Origin: an uncultured Litoreibacter sp.
GTDB taxonomy: Bacteria; Pseudomonadota; Alphaproteobacteria; Rhodobacterales; Rhodobacteraceae
Reading direction: 5' to 3'
DNA length: 64,000 bases
NCBI GenBank assembly: GCA_947501685.1
Contig: CANMWQ010000001.1
Coordinates: 434,001 to 498,000 of the forward strand
Shown here: piece by piece, positions 1 to 8,301 of the stretch
Position numbering within the stretch: position 1 is the first letter of the stretch
Layout of the letters: each line of letters begins with the position of its first letter
Translations under genes and position numbers: made by a program
Notes under the pieces: model-generated
Told to the model about the DNA's origin: nothing
What the model saw: only the letters and a program-made list of their open reading frames with translations
The model's database searches: none

Positions 1-67
1 CTTCTAAGGAAACAGTCCCGCCACAATCTTGCCCCATTCAGGCCAGGACGCGCGCACCCGAGTCGCG

Positions 68-700
68 CTACTCCGCCGCCTCGCCGGACTGCGAGTGGTT
101 GGCATAGGTGTCCCAGGTCGGCGCGTAGTCCTCGGACTGGTTGCCCCACACGGTCCACCCCTTGCGCGGCCCTCGGGCAAACAGCTCCAGCCGCGACCCG
201 AAGCTGCACGCTTCGATCAGGTCATATTGCTCGTCGGGCTTGCGGCTATGCTCGCGTTTCTGGGTCGAGATGATGTTCTCTTGGCTGCGCCCCGGCTGCA
301 ATGTCCGCGCGTTCTTGCCGCGCACGCCAAACAGCAGCACCTCGGTGACATTGCGAAAGTAAAACCCCACGCCGCGCCGGTCCGGCCCGCCATCCTTGCG
401 AATTTTGTACCAGATGATGTTCGACTTATAGGCAAACCCCCAGGCCTGCATCACCCGCAACCCCTCGGGTAGAAGCGCATTTGGCACCCACATATAGAGA
501 TGCGCCGGGTCGCCGGCAAAATCGGCCACCGGCATCTCGCAGATCTCGTCCAGCGCCATGGTGGGGTAGCGCGCCAGCCGCTTATGCTCGGGCGCCATTT
601 TCCCGGTGCGGTTTTGAAACTGCCAGGGCGGGTCGGCCAGAATGGTCTGGAACGTCTGCCCCTTGAGGTCGGCCCGCAGGGCGTCGGCGGCGCTGGTCAT
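68..700 (-). CDS. MT-A70 family adenine-N6 DNA methyltransferase
   Basis: This 210-aa protein carries the catalytic DPPW motif near residue 23 (ILADPPW), followed by MYMWVPN-like and GF-Y-S-I-W segments typical of the MT-A70 family of S-adenosylmethionine-dependent N6-adenine methyltransferases. It starts inside the last codons of the upstream restriction endonuclease gene (4-base ATGA overlap at 697-700), so the two are translationally coupled. The expected role is to methylate host DNA at the site recognised by that endonuclease. MT-A70 relatives can also act on RNA or as solitary phage methylases, but the coupling to a nuclease makes a restriction-modification role much more likely. Family assignment is firm; the target sequence cannot be read from the protein. 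Confidence 0.9.
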   Translation of the reverse strand: MTSAADALRADLKGQTFQTILADPPWQFQNRTGKMAPEHKRLARYPTMALDEICEMPVADFAGDPAHLYMWVPNALLPEGLRVMQAWGFAYKSNIIWYKIRKDGGPDRRGVGFYFRNVTEVLLFGVRGKNARTLQPGRSQENIISTQKREHSRKPDEQYDLIEACSFGSRLELFARGPRKGWTVWGNQSEDYAPTWDTYANHSQSGEAAE

Positions 701-1290
701 GTCTCGTCATCCTCAAAGAGCGTTGGAGAAATTCCGAACACCAAAAGCGGACACCCGCCACCACCACCGCCCTCAATCCGAGGCAGCAGCTTGCCCATAT
801 GCGTGGTCGACGCCCCGTAAGACGTGCCCCGCCCGATCTGTTTGAATATGCTTTGCAAGTCGTCGCACCGCGTGATGATCACCCCCACACTAACCGCCTG
901 CAGGTCAAACAACAGCCGAAAATTGTTCAGATCACGGTCAAAAAACGGGTCCTTGTTGTTCCACTCGATCTCCAGCGCGACGCGGTTGCGAAAACAATCC
1001 ACCGAATGGGTCGGGCTGTCGGTATAGACCCCGTCCACATAAACGCCGGTCTTGAAATCCTTCTCCTCCCAGCCGCGCCCGTACAGCGCGCCGTCGATGA
1101 ATTCCGAAACCTTCGATTTGCGACCACCACCTTGCGTGATCCACGATTTTTTCAGCCGAAACACCTCAAGGACGCTCAGAATGTCCCACCACTCATTGGG
1201 AAAATCCTGAGACAGGATGGCCGACGCATGCCGCCACTCATGGCACTCATAATGCGCGGCGATAAACGGAGGCAGGCGGTCTTGCAACAT
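697..1290 (-). CDS. BglII/BstYI-like type II restriction endonuclease
   Basis: This 197-aa protein resembles BglII/BstYI-type restriction enzymes. The diagnostic part is Asp98, then Glu107 and Glu109 in VALEIEWNNKDPFFDRDL, matching the D-x8-E-x-(Q/E) spacing of the BglII active site. A C-terminal Gly-rich run (residues 174-179) is unusual. The ATG has a GAGGATA ribosome site 7 bases upstream. It is the first gene of a two-gene operon with the MT-A70 methyltransferase, so the operon would make the nuclease first. By analogy the target may contain GATC (BglII cuts AGATCT, BstYI cuts RGATCY), but this is inference. Very short for a complete restriction system with no separate specificity subunit. 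Confidence 0.85.
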   Translation of the reverse strand: MLQDRLPPFIAAHYECHEWRHASAILSQDFPNEWWDILSVLEVFRLKKSWITQGGGRKSKVSEFIDGALYGRGWEEKDFKTGVYVDGVYTDSPTHSVDCFRNRVALEIEWNNKDPFFDRDLNNFRLLFDLQAVSVGVIITRCDDLQSIFKQIGRGTSYGASTTHMGKLLPRIEGGGGGGCPLLVFGISPTLFEDDET

Positions 1291-1714
1291 CTAGCGGTAT
1301 CCTCGTGAGTGACCCACATTAGCTTGTGGCAGGGCAGGGGTTCAATGGAGAAGTAGAGCCGTGACAATACTCAAACCAAGCCGATGTTAGCGCCTATTGG
1401 CCCCGCCTCGAGCCGGGCAGCGCCAGACCGGGGGCAGGCGACCCAACACCGTTTCTACAGAGATTTATACCAGCCAAGCACATCTTCCATCCACGCGCTG
1501 CGCCTACGTCAGCAATATCGCCAGCCCATCAAACCGGAGGTTTGCCCTTGGCAAAACGACCGGTCTGGCGATGCCCGGCGCCTTCGGCTTGATTCCGGGC
1601 GACGGGGGATGCGACCCGCGGTTGCAATTCTTTCAGAAATTGGGACTCTGTAGTTCTACGGATCTTGAGATGCCTGCAGATATATTTTGGTTGCATGATG
1701 AGTGGGGGGATAAG
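1291..1714. other. intergenic stretch between the divergent R-M operon and the membrane/TerB pair
   Basis: About 420 bases with no gene I would accept. The frame of the downstream membrane protein stays open back to 1397, but the upstream part reads as low-complexity Arg/Pro/Gly without a conserved look and without a ribosome site. Base composition changes here: roughly 1390-1630 is GC-rich like the chromosome, while sequence after about 1640 is AT-richer. That marks the left edge of the AT-rich insert that carries the next two genes. Promoters for both divergent units must lie here, but none is clear enough to call. Confidence 0.5.
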
Positions 1715-2164
1715 ATGACACATATGGATGTTGCAGTTTTAGCAGATGAGCTGAAAGGGCGCGATTTCACCACCTTCCATGAAGGTGTTCCGAGACTTGA
1801 GGAAATTAAGAAGTGGCTTGAACGAAGAGATTGGTCGGCGGATGCAAAGGCTATTGTCTTACGAATGGCAACCGTGACCATAAAGATCGGCACCACCATC
1901 GTAGCGGTTGGGCGTAAAATTCTAAACACCGTGCTAGAAGTAGCGAGGCAGTATCCTCAAACCACTTTTGGGTTGGTGATTGGCGCCGTACTTTCATTGC
2001 TGGTGGGCAGTATTCCAATCATTGGAGCCGTGCTTGGGACCTTGCTCTCTCCAATTCTCCTGATTTTTGGAATTGGAGCGGGAGCAATTGCCGACTTCCG
2101 GAACGCTCACTTCGAAGCGAAAGTGAAACTGATCTTAGCGGAATATAGGGCGCTGCAACCTTGA
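1715..2164 (+). CDS. small membrane protein, partner of TerB-like protein
   Basis: I do not recognise a named family. Residues 1-75 of this 149-aa protein are mixed and helical. Residues about 84-125 form one long or two short hydrophobic segments rich in Gly, Ile and Leu, and a charged tail follows. The start at 1715 is chosen because a GGGGGGA ribosome site ends about 5 bases before it; in-frame ATGs at 1670 and further upstream lack this. It overlaps the next gene by four bases (TTGA, 2161-2164), so the two are probably made together. Codon use and base composition are AT-richer than the flanking chromosome, suggesting acquisition with its partner. Confidence 0.65.
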   Translation: MTHMDVAVLADELKGRDFTTFHEGVPRLEEIKKWLERRDWSADAKAIVLRMATVTIKIGTTIVAVGRKILNTVLEVARQYPQTTFGLVIGAVLSLLVGSIPIIGAVLGTLLSPILLIFGIGAGAIADFRNAHFEAKVKLILAEYRALQP

Positions 2165-3000
2165 CCCCTCAAGATACGGCAATGCTATCTATCCTGAGCA
2201 CATTTGAAGATGTCGAATGTGTCGTAGAAGATGATCTTCGTTTCAAGCTTAGGCTAGGCATAGGGTCTGATGCCTATAGCTCTATGAAGTACGGCAAGCG
2301 ATTGCAGGCCCTTTGGGATGTCGGAGGTGTTGCCGCAACGGGGGCAGGTGTTGCCTCGTCCTCTACCGTGGCGGGGATGTTTTTCGCTTCAAGTGGCTGG
2401 CTTTCAGCCATCGGCCTCGGGTCTGCGGCTGCCACCCCAGTGGGTTGGGTGCTCGCCGCCGCAGCGACTTCAGGTGCTGCATATTACGGAGTCACAAGGC
2501 TCATCAAAAGCTATTCAGATGATTTGGTGCAGACAGTACCGAAGTTCATCAATACGCCGCTAGACCTTCTTGCGATGAGTTTGCTCGACTTAATCGCGCC
2601 GCTCGCAATTAAAGTCGCGCTGGTTGATACCAAGTTTCATCCAAGCGAGCGTAAGAAGATCGAAGAGTACTTCACCCGAGATTGGGGGCTCTCGAAAGAG
2701 TACCTTCGGAAGTCTCTACCAATTATAGAGGAAAATATATCTGACGCATCATTGGATGCTATCGTAAAATCTCTGGTCGATTTTAAGATCAAGAATCCTG
2801 ACTGCAATTACGACTTTATTTCAAAAGGGATAGTGCAGTTCCTACGTGAAATTATAGAAGCAGATGGTGTCGTCGACGTACGAGAGGAATTGGCGCTCGA
2901 GCGTGTTCAAGAAATCCTTAATTCTCGCGGACGTCTTTCGTTTGCCAGTTTCACTTCAATCTTCCGAGGATCAAATGCTAATCTGAGGCGACCAAAGTAA
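2161..3000 (+). CDS. TerB-like domain protein with hydrophobic hairpin
   Basis: This 279-aa protein has three parts. Residues 1-50 are charged. Residues 54-110 are a Gly/Ala/Ser-rich hydrophobic hairpin that could insert in a membrane. Residues about 140-255 look like the helical TerB (tellurite-resistance B) fold, with the acidic ADGVVDVREELALERV segment at 234-249 typical of it. TerB-like domains are scaffold or metal-sensing modules at the membrane and often occur in stress and phage-defence gene sets. The start is a TTG overlapping the stop of the membrane protein upstream; an internal ATG at 2182 is possible. The function of the pair is unknown. AT-rich composition suggests horizontal transfer. 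Confidence 0.7.
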   Translation: MTPQDTAMLSILSTFEDVECVVEDDLRFKLRLGIGSDAYSSMKYGKRLQALWDVGGVAATGAGVASSSTVAGMFFASSGWLSAIGLGSAAATPVGWVLAAAATSGAAYYGVTRLIKSYSDDLVQTVPKFINTPLDLLAMSLLDLIAPLAIKVALVDTKFHPSERKKIEEYFTRDWGLSKEYLRKSLPIIEENISDASLDAIVKSLVDFKIKNPDCNYDFISKGIVQFLREIIEADGVVDVREELALERVQEILNSRGRLSFASFTSIFRGSNANLRRPK

Positions 3001-3006
3001 CCCCCT

Positions 3007-3255
3007 TCAATGCAACCGCGCCCGCCCAATATACCCCTCAATCATCTCCTCCCCCAGCGCGCGCATGGCTTCCAGCCGGTGCAGGCCCTCCAGCAGAATG
3101 TAATCCTCGCCATCTTCTCGCACACGGATGGGGGTGGTCTGGCCGTTTTGCAAAATGTCTTCTGCCAGCGCCGCGACCTTCGCCTCTTCAAGCGTTTTGC
3201 GGCGTTTGACTGGCACGCGGATGCGGGCCACGGGGAGGGGGAGTTTCACGGGCAT
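3007..3255 (-). CDS. stand-alone ParB N-terminal-like domain protein
   Basis: An 82-aa protein consisting only of a ParB/Srx-like fold: an N-terminal strand segment (VARIRVP), the middle LAEDILQNGQTTPIRV, and the conserved GLHRLEAMRALGE segment (the G-x-x-R-x-x-A box that binds nucleotide in ParB CTPases). It lacks the helix-turn-helix and dimerisation parts of a plasmid or chromosome partitioning ParB, so a role in DNA segregation is unlikely. I chose the Met at 3255; an upstream in-frame start at 3282 adds nine residues. It points toward the end of the TerB-like gene, seven bases away, and is a monocistronic gene. Exact role unknown. Confidence 0.75.
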   Translation of the reverse strand: MPVKLPLPVARIRVPVKRRKTLEEAKVAALAEDILQNGQTTPIRVREDGEDYILLEGLHRLEAMRALGEEMIEGYIGRARLH

Positions 3256-3451
3256 GGCCCCACCATGCACAGCCCTCCCCAAGATAGCCAGACAATAGCG
3301 CGGCCCGCCCTAGGTCAGCCCCTGAAACAAGATATTAATATGCGGTAAAGATTTTTCGACAAGCCCCTGAAATCAAGCACTTACAAGATCCGACGCACGC
3401 GTCGCCCCCCTCCGCTTGACCGCGTGGCCTTTCCGCCTCATATCCTCTTTC

Positions 3452-5266
3452 ATGACCGATCTCACACATATCCGCAATTTTTCGATCGTGGCCCATATCG
3501 ACCACGGAAAATCCACCCTCGCCGACCGCCTCATCCAGGAGACGGGCACGGTGAAGGATCGCGATATGAAAGAGCAAATGCTCGACAGCATGGATATCGA
3601 GCGCGAGCGCGGCATCACCATCAAAGCCAACACGGTGCGCATCGACTACCACGCCGATGACGGGCAGGATTACGTCCTCAACTTGATCGACACCCCCGGC
3701 CACGTGGATTTCGCCTATGAGGTCAGCCGCTCCATGCGCGCCGTCGAAGGCTCCCTGCTGGTGGTCGACAGCTCGCAGGGCGTCGAGGCCCAGACGCTCG
3801 CCAATGTCTACCACGCCATCGACGCCGACCACGAGATCGTCCCGGTCCTGAACAAGATCGACCTGCCCGCCTCCGATTGCGACCGCGTGGCCGAACAGAT
3901 CGAGGACGTCATCGGCATCGACGCGACCGGCGCCATTCAGGTCTCCGCCAAGACGGGGCAGGGGATCCACGAGACCCTTGAGGCCATCGTCACCCATCTG
4001 CCCGCGCCCAAAGGCAATCGCGACGCTCCGCTGAAAGCCATGCTGGTCGACAGCTGGTATGACAGCTATCTCGGCGTCATCGTGCTGGTTCGCATCATCG
4101 ACGGCGTGCTGAAAAAGGGCGAGCGCATCAGGATGATGTCGAACAACTCCACCCATTTCGTGGACCGCATCGGCGTGTTCAAACCCCAGCGCGAGGACAT
4201 TGCAGAGCTTGGCCCCGGCGAGATCGGCTTCCTCACCGCCTCCATCAAACAGGTGCGCGACACGCGCGTGGGCGACACGATCACCCATGAGAAGAAGGGT
4301 TGCGAGACGCCACTGCCGGGCTTCAAACCTTCGCAGCCGGTGGTGTTCTGCGGTCTCTTCCCGGTGGATAGCGCCCAGTTCGAGGACCTGCGCGACGCCA
4401 TCGAAAAGCTGGCGCTGAACGACGCAAGCTTCTCTTACGAGATGGAAACCTCCGCCGCTCTGGGCTTCGGCTTTCGCTGCGGCTTCCTTGGCCTGTTGCA
4501 TCTCGAAGTGATCCGCGACCGGATCGAGCGCGAATATGACATCGAGCTGATCACCACTGCGCCCAGCGTGATTTACCACGTCTACATGCGCGCGCCTGAA
4601 GACGAGCAGGGCGAAATGATCGAGCTGCACAACCCCGCCGACATGCCGGACCTGACCCATGTGGACCATCTGGAAGAGCCGCGCATCAAGGCAACCATTC
4701 TGGTGCCTGACGAGTATCTGGGCGACGTGCTGAAACTCTGCCAAGACCGCCGCGGCATTCAGGAAGACCTGACCTATGCCGGCTCCCGCGCGATGGTGGT
4801 CTATGACCTGCCGCTGAACGAGGTGGTGTTCGACTTCTACGACCGGCTCAAATCGGTGACCAAGGGCTACGCGTCCTTTGACTACCAAATGACCGGCTAC
4901 CGCACCGACCATCTGGTGAAGATGCAAATTCTGGTCAATGACGAGCCCGTCGACGCGCTGTCCGTCATGGTCCACCGCGACCGCGCCGAAATGCGCGGCC
5001 GCGCCATGGTCGAAAAACTCAAAGACCTCATCCCGCGTCACATGTTCAAAATCCCGATCCAAGCGGCGATTGGCGGCCGGATTATTGCGCGGGAGACACT
5101 GGCCGCATTGCGCAAAGACGTGACGGCGAAATGCTACGGCGGGGATGCGTCGCGGAAGCGGAAGTTGCTGGACAAGCAGAAGGCGGGCAAAAAGAAGATG
5201 CGGCAGTTTGGGAAAGTTGATATACCGCAAGAGGCATTCATCAGCGCACTGAAAATGGACAGCTAA
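3452..5266 (+). CDS. lepA: elongation factor 4 (LepA), ribosome back-translocase GTPase
   Basis: A 604-aa translational GTPase of the usual LepA length. The G1 box [10 protein letters not shown]3 DTPGHVDF and G4 NKIDLP are all present in the first 140 residues. They are followed by EF-G-like domains II, III and V and the LepA-specific C-terminal domain, which ends in [16 protein letters not shown] and carries the characteristic [15 protein letters not shown] stretch. LepA acts on stalled or mis-translocated ribosomes under ionic stress and in initiation. The Met at 3452 begins the conserved [16 protein letters not shown] segment; the in-frame ATG at 3416 would add 12 unrelated residues. It appears to be a single-gene unit. 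Confidence 0.97.
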   Translation: MTDLTHIRNFSIVAHIDHGKSTLADRLIQETGTVKDRDMKEQMLDSMDIERERGITIKANTVRIDYHADDGQDYVLNLIDTPGHVDFAYEVSRSMRAVEGSLLVVDSSQGVEAQTLANVYHAIDADHEIVPVLNKIDLPASDCDRVAEQIEDVIGIDATGAIQVSAKTGQGIHETLEAIVTHLPAPKGNRDAPLKAMLVDSWYDSYLGVIVLVRIIDGVLKKGERIRMMSNNSTHFVDRIGVFKPQREDIAELGPGEIGFLTASIKQVRDTRVGDTITHEKKGCETPLPGFKPSQPVVFCGLFPVDSAQFEDLRDAIEKLALNDASFSYEMETSAALGFGFRCGFLGLLHLEVIRDRIEREYDIELITTAPSVIYHVYMRAPEDEQGEMIELHNPADMPDLTHVDHLEEPRIKATILVPDEYLGDVLKLCQDRRGIQEDLTYAGSRAMVVYDLPLNEVVFDFYDRLKSVTKGYASFDYQMTGYRTDHLVKMQILVNDEPVDALSVMVHRDRAEMRGRAMVEKLKDLIPRHMFKIPIQAAIGGRIIARETLAALRKDVTAKCYGGDASRKRKLLDKQKAGKKKMRQFGKVDIPQEAFISALKMDS

Positions 5267-5489
5267 AGCTGTTCGTTTTCGGGGTTGCTGAATGCCTCGG
5301 TGGGCGTAAGCGAATTTGCGCAGAAAAATTGCGGGCCCACACCGCCGATAAGCTGGGTGTTGCCGATCCGTCGCATTGAATCAGACGAATTCGCTGGCTT
5401 GCATACTTAATAGGGTTCAGCCGATACTAGGTCTCCTGATATTTTATTGAAAGTCTTTAGGTAGTTGGTTCTATCATGAGGTTATGGGT

Positions 5490-6392
5490 ATGAGCGTTGA
5501 ATTCAGTGATGTTGAACCGTCTGTCGAAGCGGATATTGTCCTAAAGATTGACTACAATGAAGGTTCTTCTTCCGCCGCTCATGCGTTCGAAATCGCAGCC
5601 GAATTAATTCGGTCTATGGAACAACTCGATCAAGTCTTAACTCAATCAATCCATCCTCAACTTTCGACTGCGCTTGTGGTCGAAGACTTACAGAAATCTA
5701 GCCTGAAAATATTTTTAAAGAGCGTGCTAGAGGACGTGCCTGACGAAGCTCTGAAAGATGCAAATATCAAAAAATTGGTTGGGCATTATTTGCTGAAGAG
5801 TAAGTACGCAGCAATCAGGTGGCTCGATAAGAGTGATGACGAACCAAAGCAGATTTCGGATTTAACTACAGAAATTTCTGAATTTGCAAAAGAAACAGAT
5901 CTTCGGCACCTACCAGATTACCCCCCCCCGAATCCGAGCCGACTTGCGCAGCCGTTAGATCGGTTTCAGGAGGCGAAGAAAAAGTTCGACGACAATGAAG
6001 AACTAACAATTACGTTAGGGCCAGACGAGTACAAGGTTCATTTAGATCGTACTTGGGTTCCCTCTGAAACCATAAAAGAAGAAGACGGCGACAGAGAACT
6101 GACCAGTGAGCAAGACCAGTATTTGACGATTGGTCGTCCTGACTTTTTCGGCGAAACAATGTGGTCCTTCAAGCACGGTAAAGTCACTGTAAGGTATCGT
6201 ATTGCCGATCAAGACTGGTTGGATAACTTCCGAGCTGGACAGTACCCGATCAAACCTGGAGATGCGCTTCGTGTTCGAATTAGAGTTAAACATACGTATG
6301 ATGCCAGCGGAAACCTTCTGGAAAGCACCGAAGAAATCGTACGAGTATATTCGATTATCGAGAAGGGCAGCGGTTCAGATCGACTCGTTTAA
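5490..6392 (+). CDS. hypothetical protein, AT-rich orphan
   Basis: I do not recognise this 300-aa protein. It is soluble and acidic, with no signal peptide or membrane segment. Residues 10-115 are mainly helical with many charged residues. A proline-rich link (PDYPPPNPS) lies near residue 145. The last 100 residues look beta-rich, with a segment GKVTVRYRIADQDWLDNF and then R-V-R-I-R-V-K. The ATG at 5490 is preferred because an AGG ribosome site lies eight bases before it; an ATG at 5484 is too close. The gene is clearly AT-richer than lepA upstream and the genes downstream, and it stands alone, which suggests an acquired gene. No function is proposed. Confidence 0.75.
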   Translation: MSVEFSDVEPSVEADIVLKIDYNEGSSSAAHAFEIAAELIRSMEQLDQVLTQSIHPQLSTALVVEDLQKSSLKIFLKSVLEDVPDEALKDANIKKLVGHYLLKSKYAAIRWLDKSDDEPKQISDLTTEISEFAKETDLRHLPDYPPPNPSRLAQPLDRFQEAKKKFDDNEELTITLGPDEYKVHLDRTWVPSETIKEEDGDRELTSEQDQYLTIGRPDFFGETMWSFKHGKVTVRYRIADQDWLDNFRAGQYPIKPGDALRVRIRVKHTYDASGNLLESTEEIVRVYSIIEKGSGSDRLV

Positions 6393-6425
6393 TTGCCAAA
6401 GTCTTCGATTTTAGCAGCGCTCGGA

Positions 6426-6442
6426 CCGCCCCCACGGGGCGG
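6426..6442 (+). terminator. GC-rich hairpin after the AT-rich orphan
   Basis: A perfect 7-bp stem (CCGCCCC / GGGGCGG) with a 3-base loop begins 34 bases after the stop codon of the 300-aa orphan. There is no T-run, so it may be a weak or factor-assisted terminator. Seen directly; the function is inferred. Confidence 0.35.
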
Positions 6443-6481
6443 GCGCTTTGCCCCTCGGTTCGGCCGCTTAGCGGCTGCCAA

Positions 6482-6604
6482 CTATCCCTCCGCTTCCTCC
6501 TCAATCACCTCTCCGGCCTTCTGGACGTCTCGTCCAAAGCCTTCGGCGGTCTCGCAGCCAGCGAGGGCGAAGAGGGTGGTGAGGGCGAGAATGATGCGGT
6601 GCAT
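6482..6604 (-). CDS. entericidin A/B-type small lipoprotein
   Basis: A 40-aa protein on the minus strand starting at 6604. The first 15 residues are a lipoprotein signal (MHRIILALTTLFALAGC) with the lipobox ALAGC. The mature part, CETAEGFGRDVQKAGEVIEE, has the pattern typical of the entericidin EcnA/EcnB family, which are tiny membrane lipoproteins usually discussed as toxin/antidote pairs. An AGGA ribosome site lies 6 bases upstream of the ATG. Only one member is present, so a pair is not seen here. The gene is divergent from the next plus-strand gene. Confidence 0.85.
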   Translation of the reverse strand: MHRIILALTTLFALAGCETAEGFGRDVQKAGEVIEEEAEG

Positions 6605-6747
6605 GGTCTGTCCTTTCGTGCGTTTCTCCTATCAGCGCTGCAAAACGTAAAAAGTTCCAAATTTTGCGGGTTGGGAGATGTTTTTCCCCTGAAATTCGGC
6701 GCGATCCTCCCCATATCGCAACCACACACATGCAAAGGGACCCAAAA

Positions 6748-7047
6748 GTGTTCAAATTTCTATTCGGCAAATCAAAAACAGAGGTCGAGGTCGTCACCGA
6801 AACCCAGCGCGAGACGGTGGCGCGGGCGATGGGGGAGGTGAATGAGGTGCTCTCCGGCATGGCGGTGCGGCCAAAAGTGGCGGTGAACCTTGAGACCGGG
6901 CTGATCGAGATTGAGCTGCCCGAGCAGATGCCGGACGAGGCACTGGCCCTGCCCGCGCCCGAAGCGAAAGCCGAAAAGGCCGCGGTCACACCGAAGCCCG
7001 GTGCGCAGGACAAGGCCAAGGCAGAGCCACAAAAGGCGGCGGCCTGA
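6748..7047 (+). CDS. conserved hypothetical protein with Ala/Lys/Pro-rich tail
   Basis: About 99 aa when started at the GTG at 6748, which has an AAAGGGA ribosome site 7 bases upstream. The ATG at 6730 would add six residues and puts this ribosome site inside the gene. The N-terminus (MFKFLFGKSK) is short and basic-hydrophobic. Residues 15-65 are a compact acidic domain containing VNLETGLIEIELPEQ, and the last 35 residues are an Ala/Lys/Pro-rich, probably disordered tail like those that contact nucleic acid or partner proteins. No family is recognised. It is separated from the VPLPA-CTERM genes downstream by a long regulatory region. Confidence 0.6.
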   Translation: MFKFLFGKSKTEVEVVTETQRETVARAMGEVNEVLSGMAVRPKVAVNLETGLIEIELPEQMPDEALALPAPEAKAEKAAVTPKPGAQDKAKAEPQKAAA

Positions 7048-7473
7048 AGCAAGGGCGCATGGGGGGGCAGGCGCGGCCCCTTCATGCAAGCGTGCAGGCC
7101 AGCGCGGGCAGAATAGTGAGCAGGACGCCGGAAATTTCGGCCTCCAGCGATTCCCTTCCGGAACGTAGGCATGTTCTCCTATTGTTTCCGCTTTGGAACC
7201 AATAACAGTTATCCCCAAAACCACCCCAAGGAGCGTCCCGCGAGGGTCCCCCCCGACGCCTCGGTCTTCCAACGGCATATGGTGTTGATTTAACACATGA
7301 ACCCCACAGGTTGTGTTGTTTTTGCCGCGGAGCGCGGGTTTTGCGACTATCGAATTCAACTTTTCTCGGCGATGGGAGAACGTGGTTAACGCGAAGATAA
7401 CATTCGCACGAGATACGTGATTGTGTTAACTATAAGGCAACAGACGTGTCCCCTTTCATGAGTGAGGATTAAG
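7048..7473. other. regulatory stretch upstream of the VPLPA-CTERM genes
   Basis: About 425 bases without a convincing gene. Near 7293-7325 there is an imperfect stem (AACAC...AACC / GGTT...GTGTT) followed by a short T-run, which may be a terminator. The sequence just before the next gene is AT-rich and holds a TATAAG hexamer close to 7430, a plausible -10 box, though no convincing -35 box sits at the right distance. Nothing else can be supported. Confidence 0.4.
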
Positions 7474-8100
7474 ATGACCCTGAGTAAATCAATTTTGAGA
7501 GCCGCCGTGCTGCCCGCAGCCGCAGCGCTTATGATGTCCACCGCATCGACCCAAGCGGCCGTTGTTGGCAGCTACGTTTTGGACGTTGAAGGCAGCCTGA
7601 GCTCCGTAGATTTCGGCTCCGCCTACCGCGTGAACAACAATAACAACCGCGTGCGCCACGTGCAAGACGCCTCCTACCGCAACCCAAACCGCCTGTCGAT
7701 CAACAGCAATGCAGCATGGGTTGCCGAACTTGGCGCGACGAGCGGCTCCATGCAGATCGACATCCACGACACGGGCGACGTCAGCTACACAGGCTGCTCG
7801 GGCTTCCTGAGCACCATGTGCAACGGCGCGTTTCAGGCCGCTTATGGTGAGAGCCTGGTCGCCTCGGACGGCTTCAGCTTCCTGTCGGAGCTGAGCGCCA
7901 ACGGCTTTTCCTATGAGGATGACGGAACTTATACTTGGGACATCGGTAACCGCAGCTTCTTCCAAGACACCTATGGCGTCAGCGTGAACTATGACATCTC
8001 CGCCAGCTCGCTGAGCGCGGTGCCGCTGCCTGCGTCCTTGGCCTTCCTGATGGGCGGCTTTGGCCTACTGCTCGGGTTTCGCAAGCGCGCGAACGCCTGA
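7474..8100 (+). CDS. VPLPA-CTERM sorted secreted protein A
   Basis: A 208-aa secreted protein. Residues 1-29 are a signal peptide ending in TASTQAA. The C-terminus has the VPLPA-CTERM signal: VPLPASLAFLMGGFGLLLG, a hydrophobic helix, then the basic RKRANA end. This is the sorting signal recognised by exosortase-type enzymes in Rhodobacterales (the enzyme is not in this window). The middle holds a motif T-G-C-S-G-F-L-S-x2-C-x-G, shared with the next gene, whose two cysteines may form a disulfide. The ATG at 7474 has a GTGAGGA ribosome site; the GTG at 7462 lies in that site. A strong terminator follows at once, so it is a single-gene unit. Confidence 0.88.
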   Translation: MTLSKSILRAAVLPAAAALMMSTASTQAAVVGSYVLDVEGSLSSVDFGSAYRVNNNNNRVRHVQDASYRNPNRLSINSNAAWVAELGATSGSMQIDIHDTGDVSYTGCSGFLSTMCNGAFQAAYGESLVASDGFSFLSELSANGFSYEDDGTYTWDIGNRSFFQDTYGVSVNYDISASSLSAVPLPASLAFLMGGFGLLLGFRKRANA

Positions 8101-8124
8101 TCATCAGCACTTATCCGATTGAAG

Positions 8125-8152
8125 AAGCCGGGCTCTTACGCCCGGCTTTTTT
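8125..8152 (+). terminator. Rho-independent terminator of VPLPA-CTERM gene A
   Basis: Perfect GCCGGGC / GCCCGGC stem (extended by two A-T pairs) with a TCTTAC loop and six T residues, 25 bases after the stop codon. It separates the two VPLPA-CTERM genes into different transcription units. Confidence 0.92.
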
Positions 8153-8301
8153 ATTGGCCGCCGCACAAATACCCTGCCGCGTTAATCATGTTTTAAGATT
8201 CTTCGAGACGCTGCCCTCTGCCATAGCCTACCTTGCCCAGATGCAGTGACCTGTGTGGGGCAGGTCTTGCAATCTGGTTTATTCAGTATGCGAGGTGCGC
8301 C

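Noticed and set aside
1397-1714. N-terminal extension of the small membrane protein
   Set aside because: Composition differs from the rest of the protein and there is no ribosome site; the start at 1715 is better.
3335-5230. 631-aa open frame on the minus strand
   Set aside because: It is antisense to lepA, whose GTPase motifs are unmistakable. GC-rich codon bias leaves the opposite strand open, and the translation is a His/Asp/Val-rich shadow.
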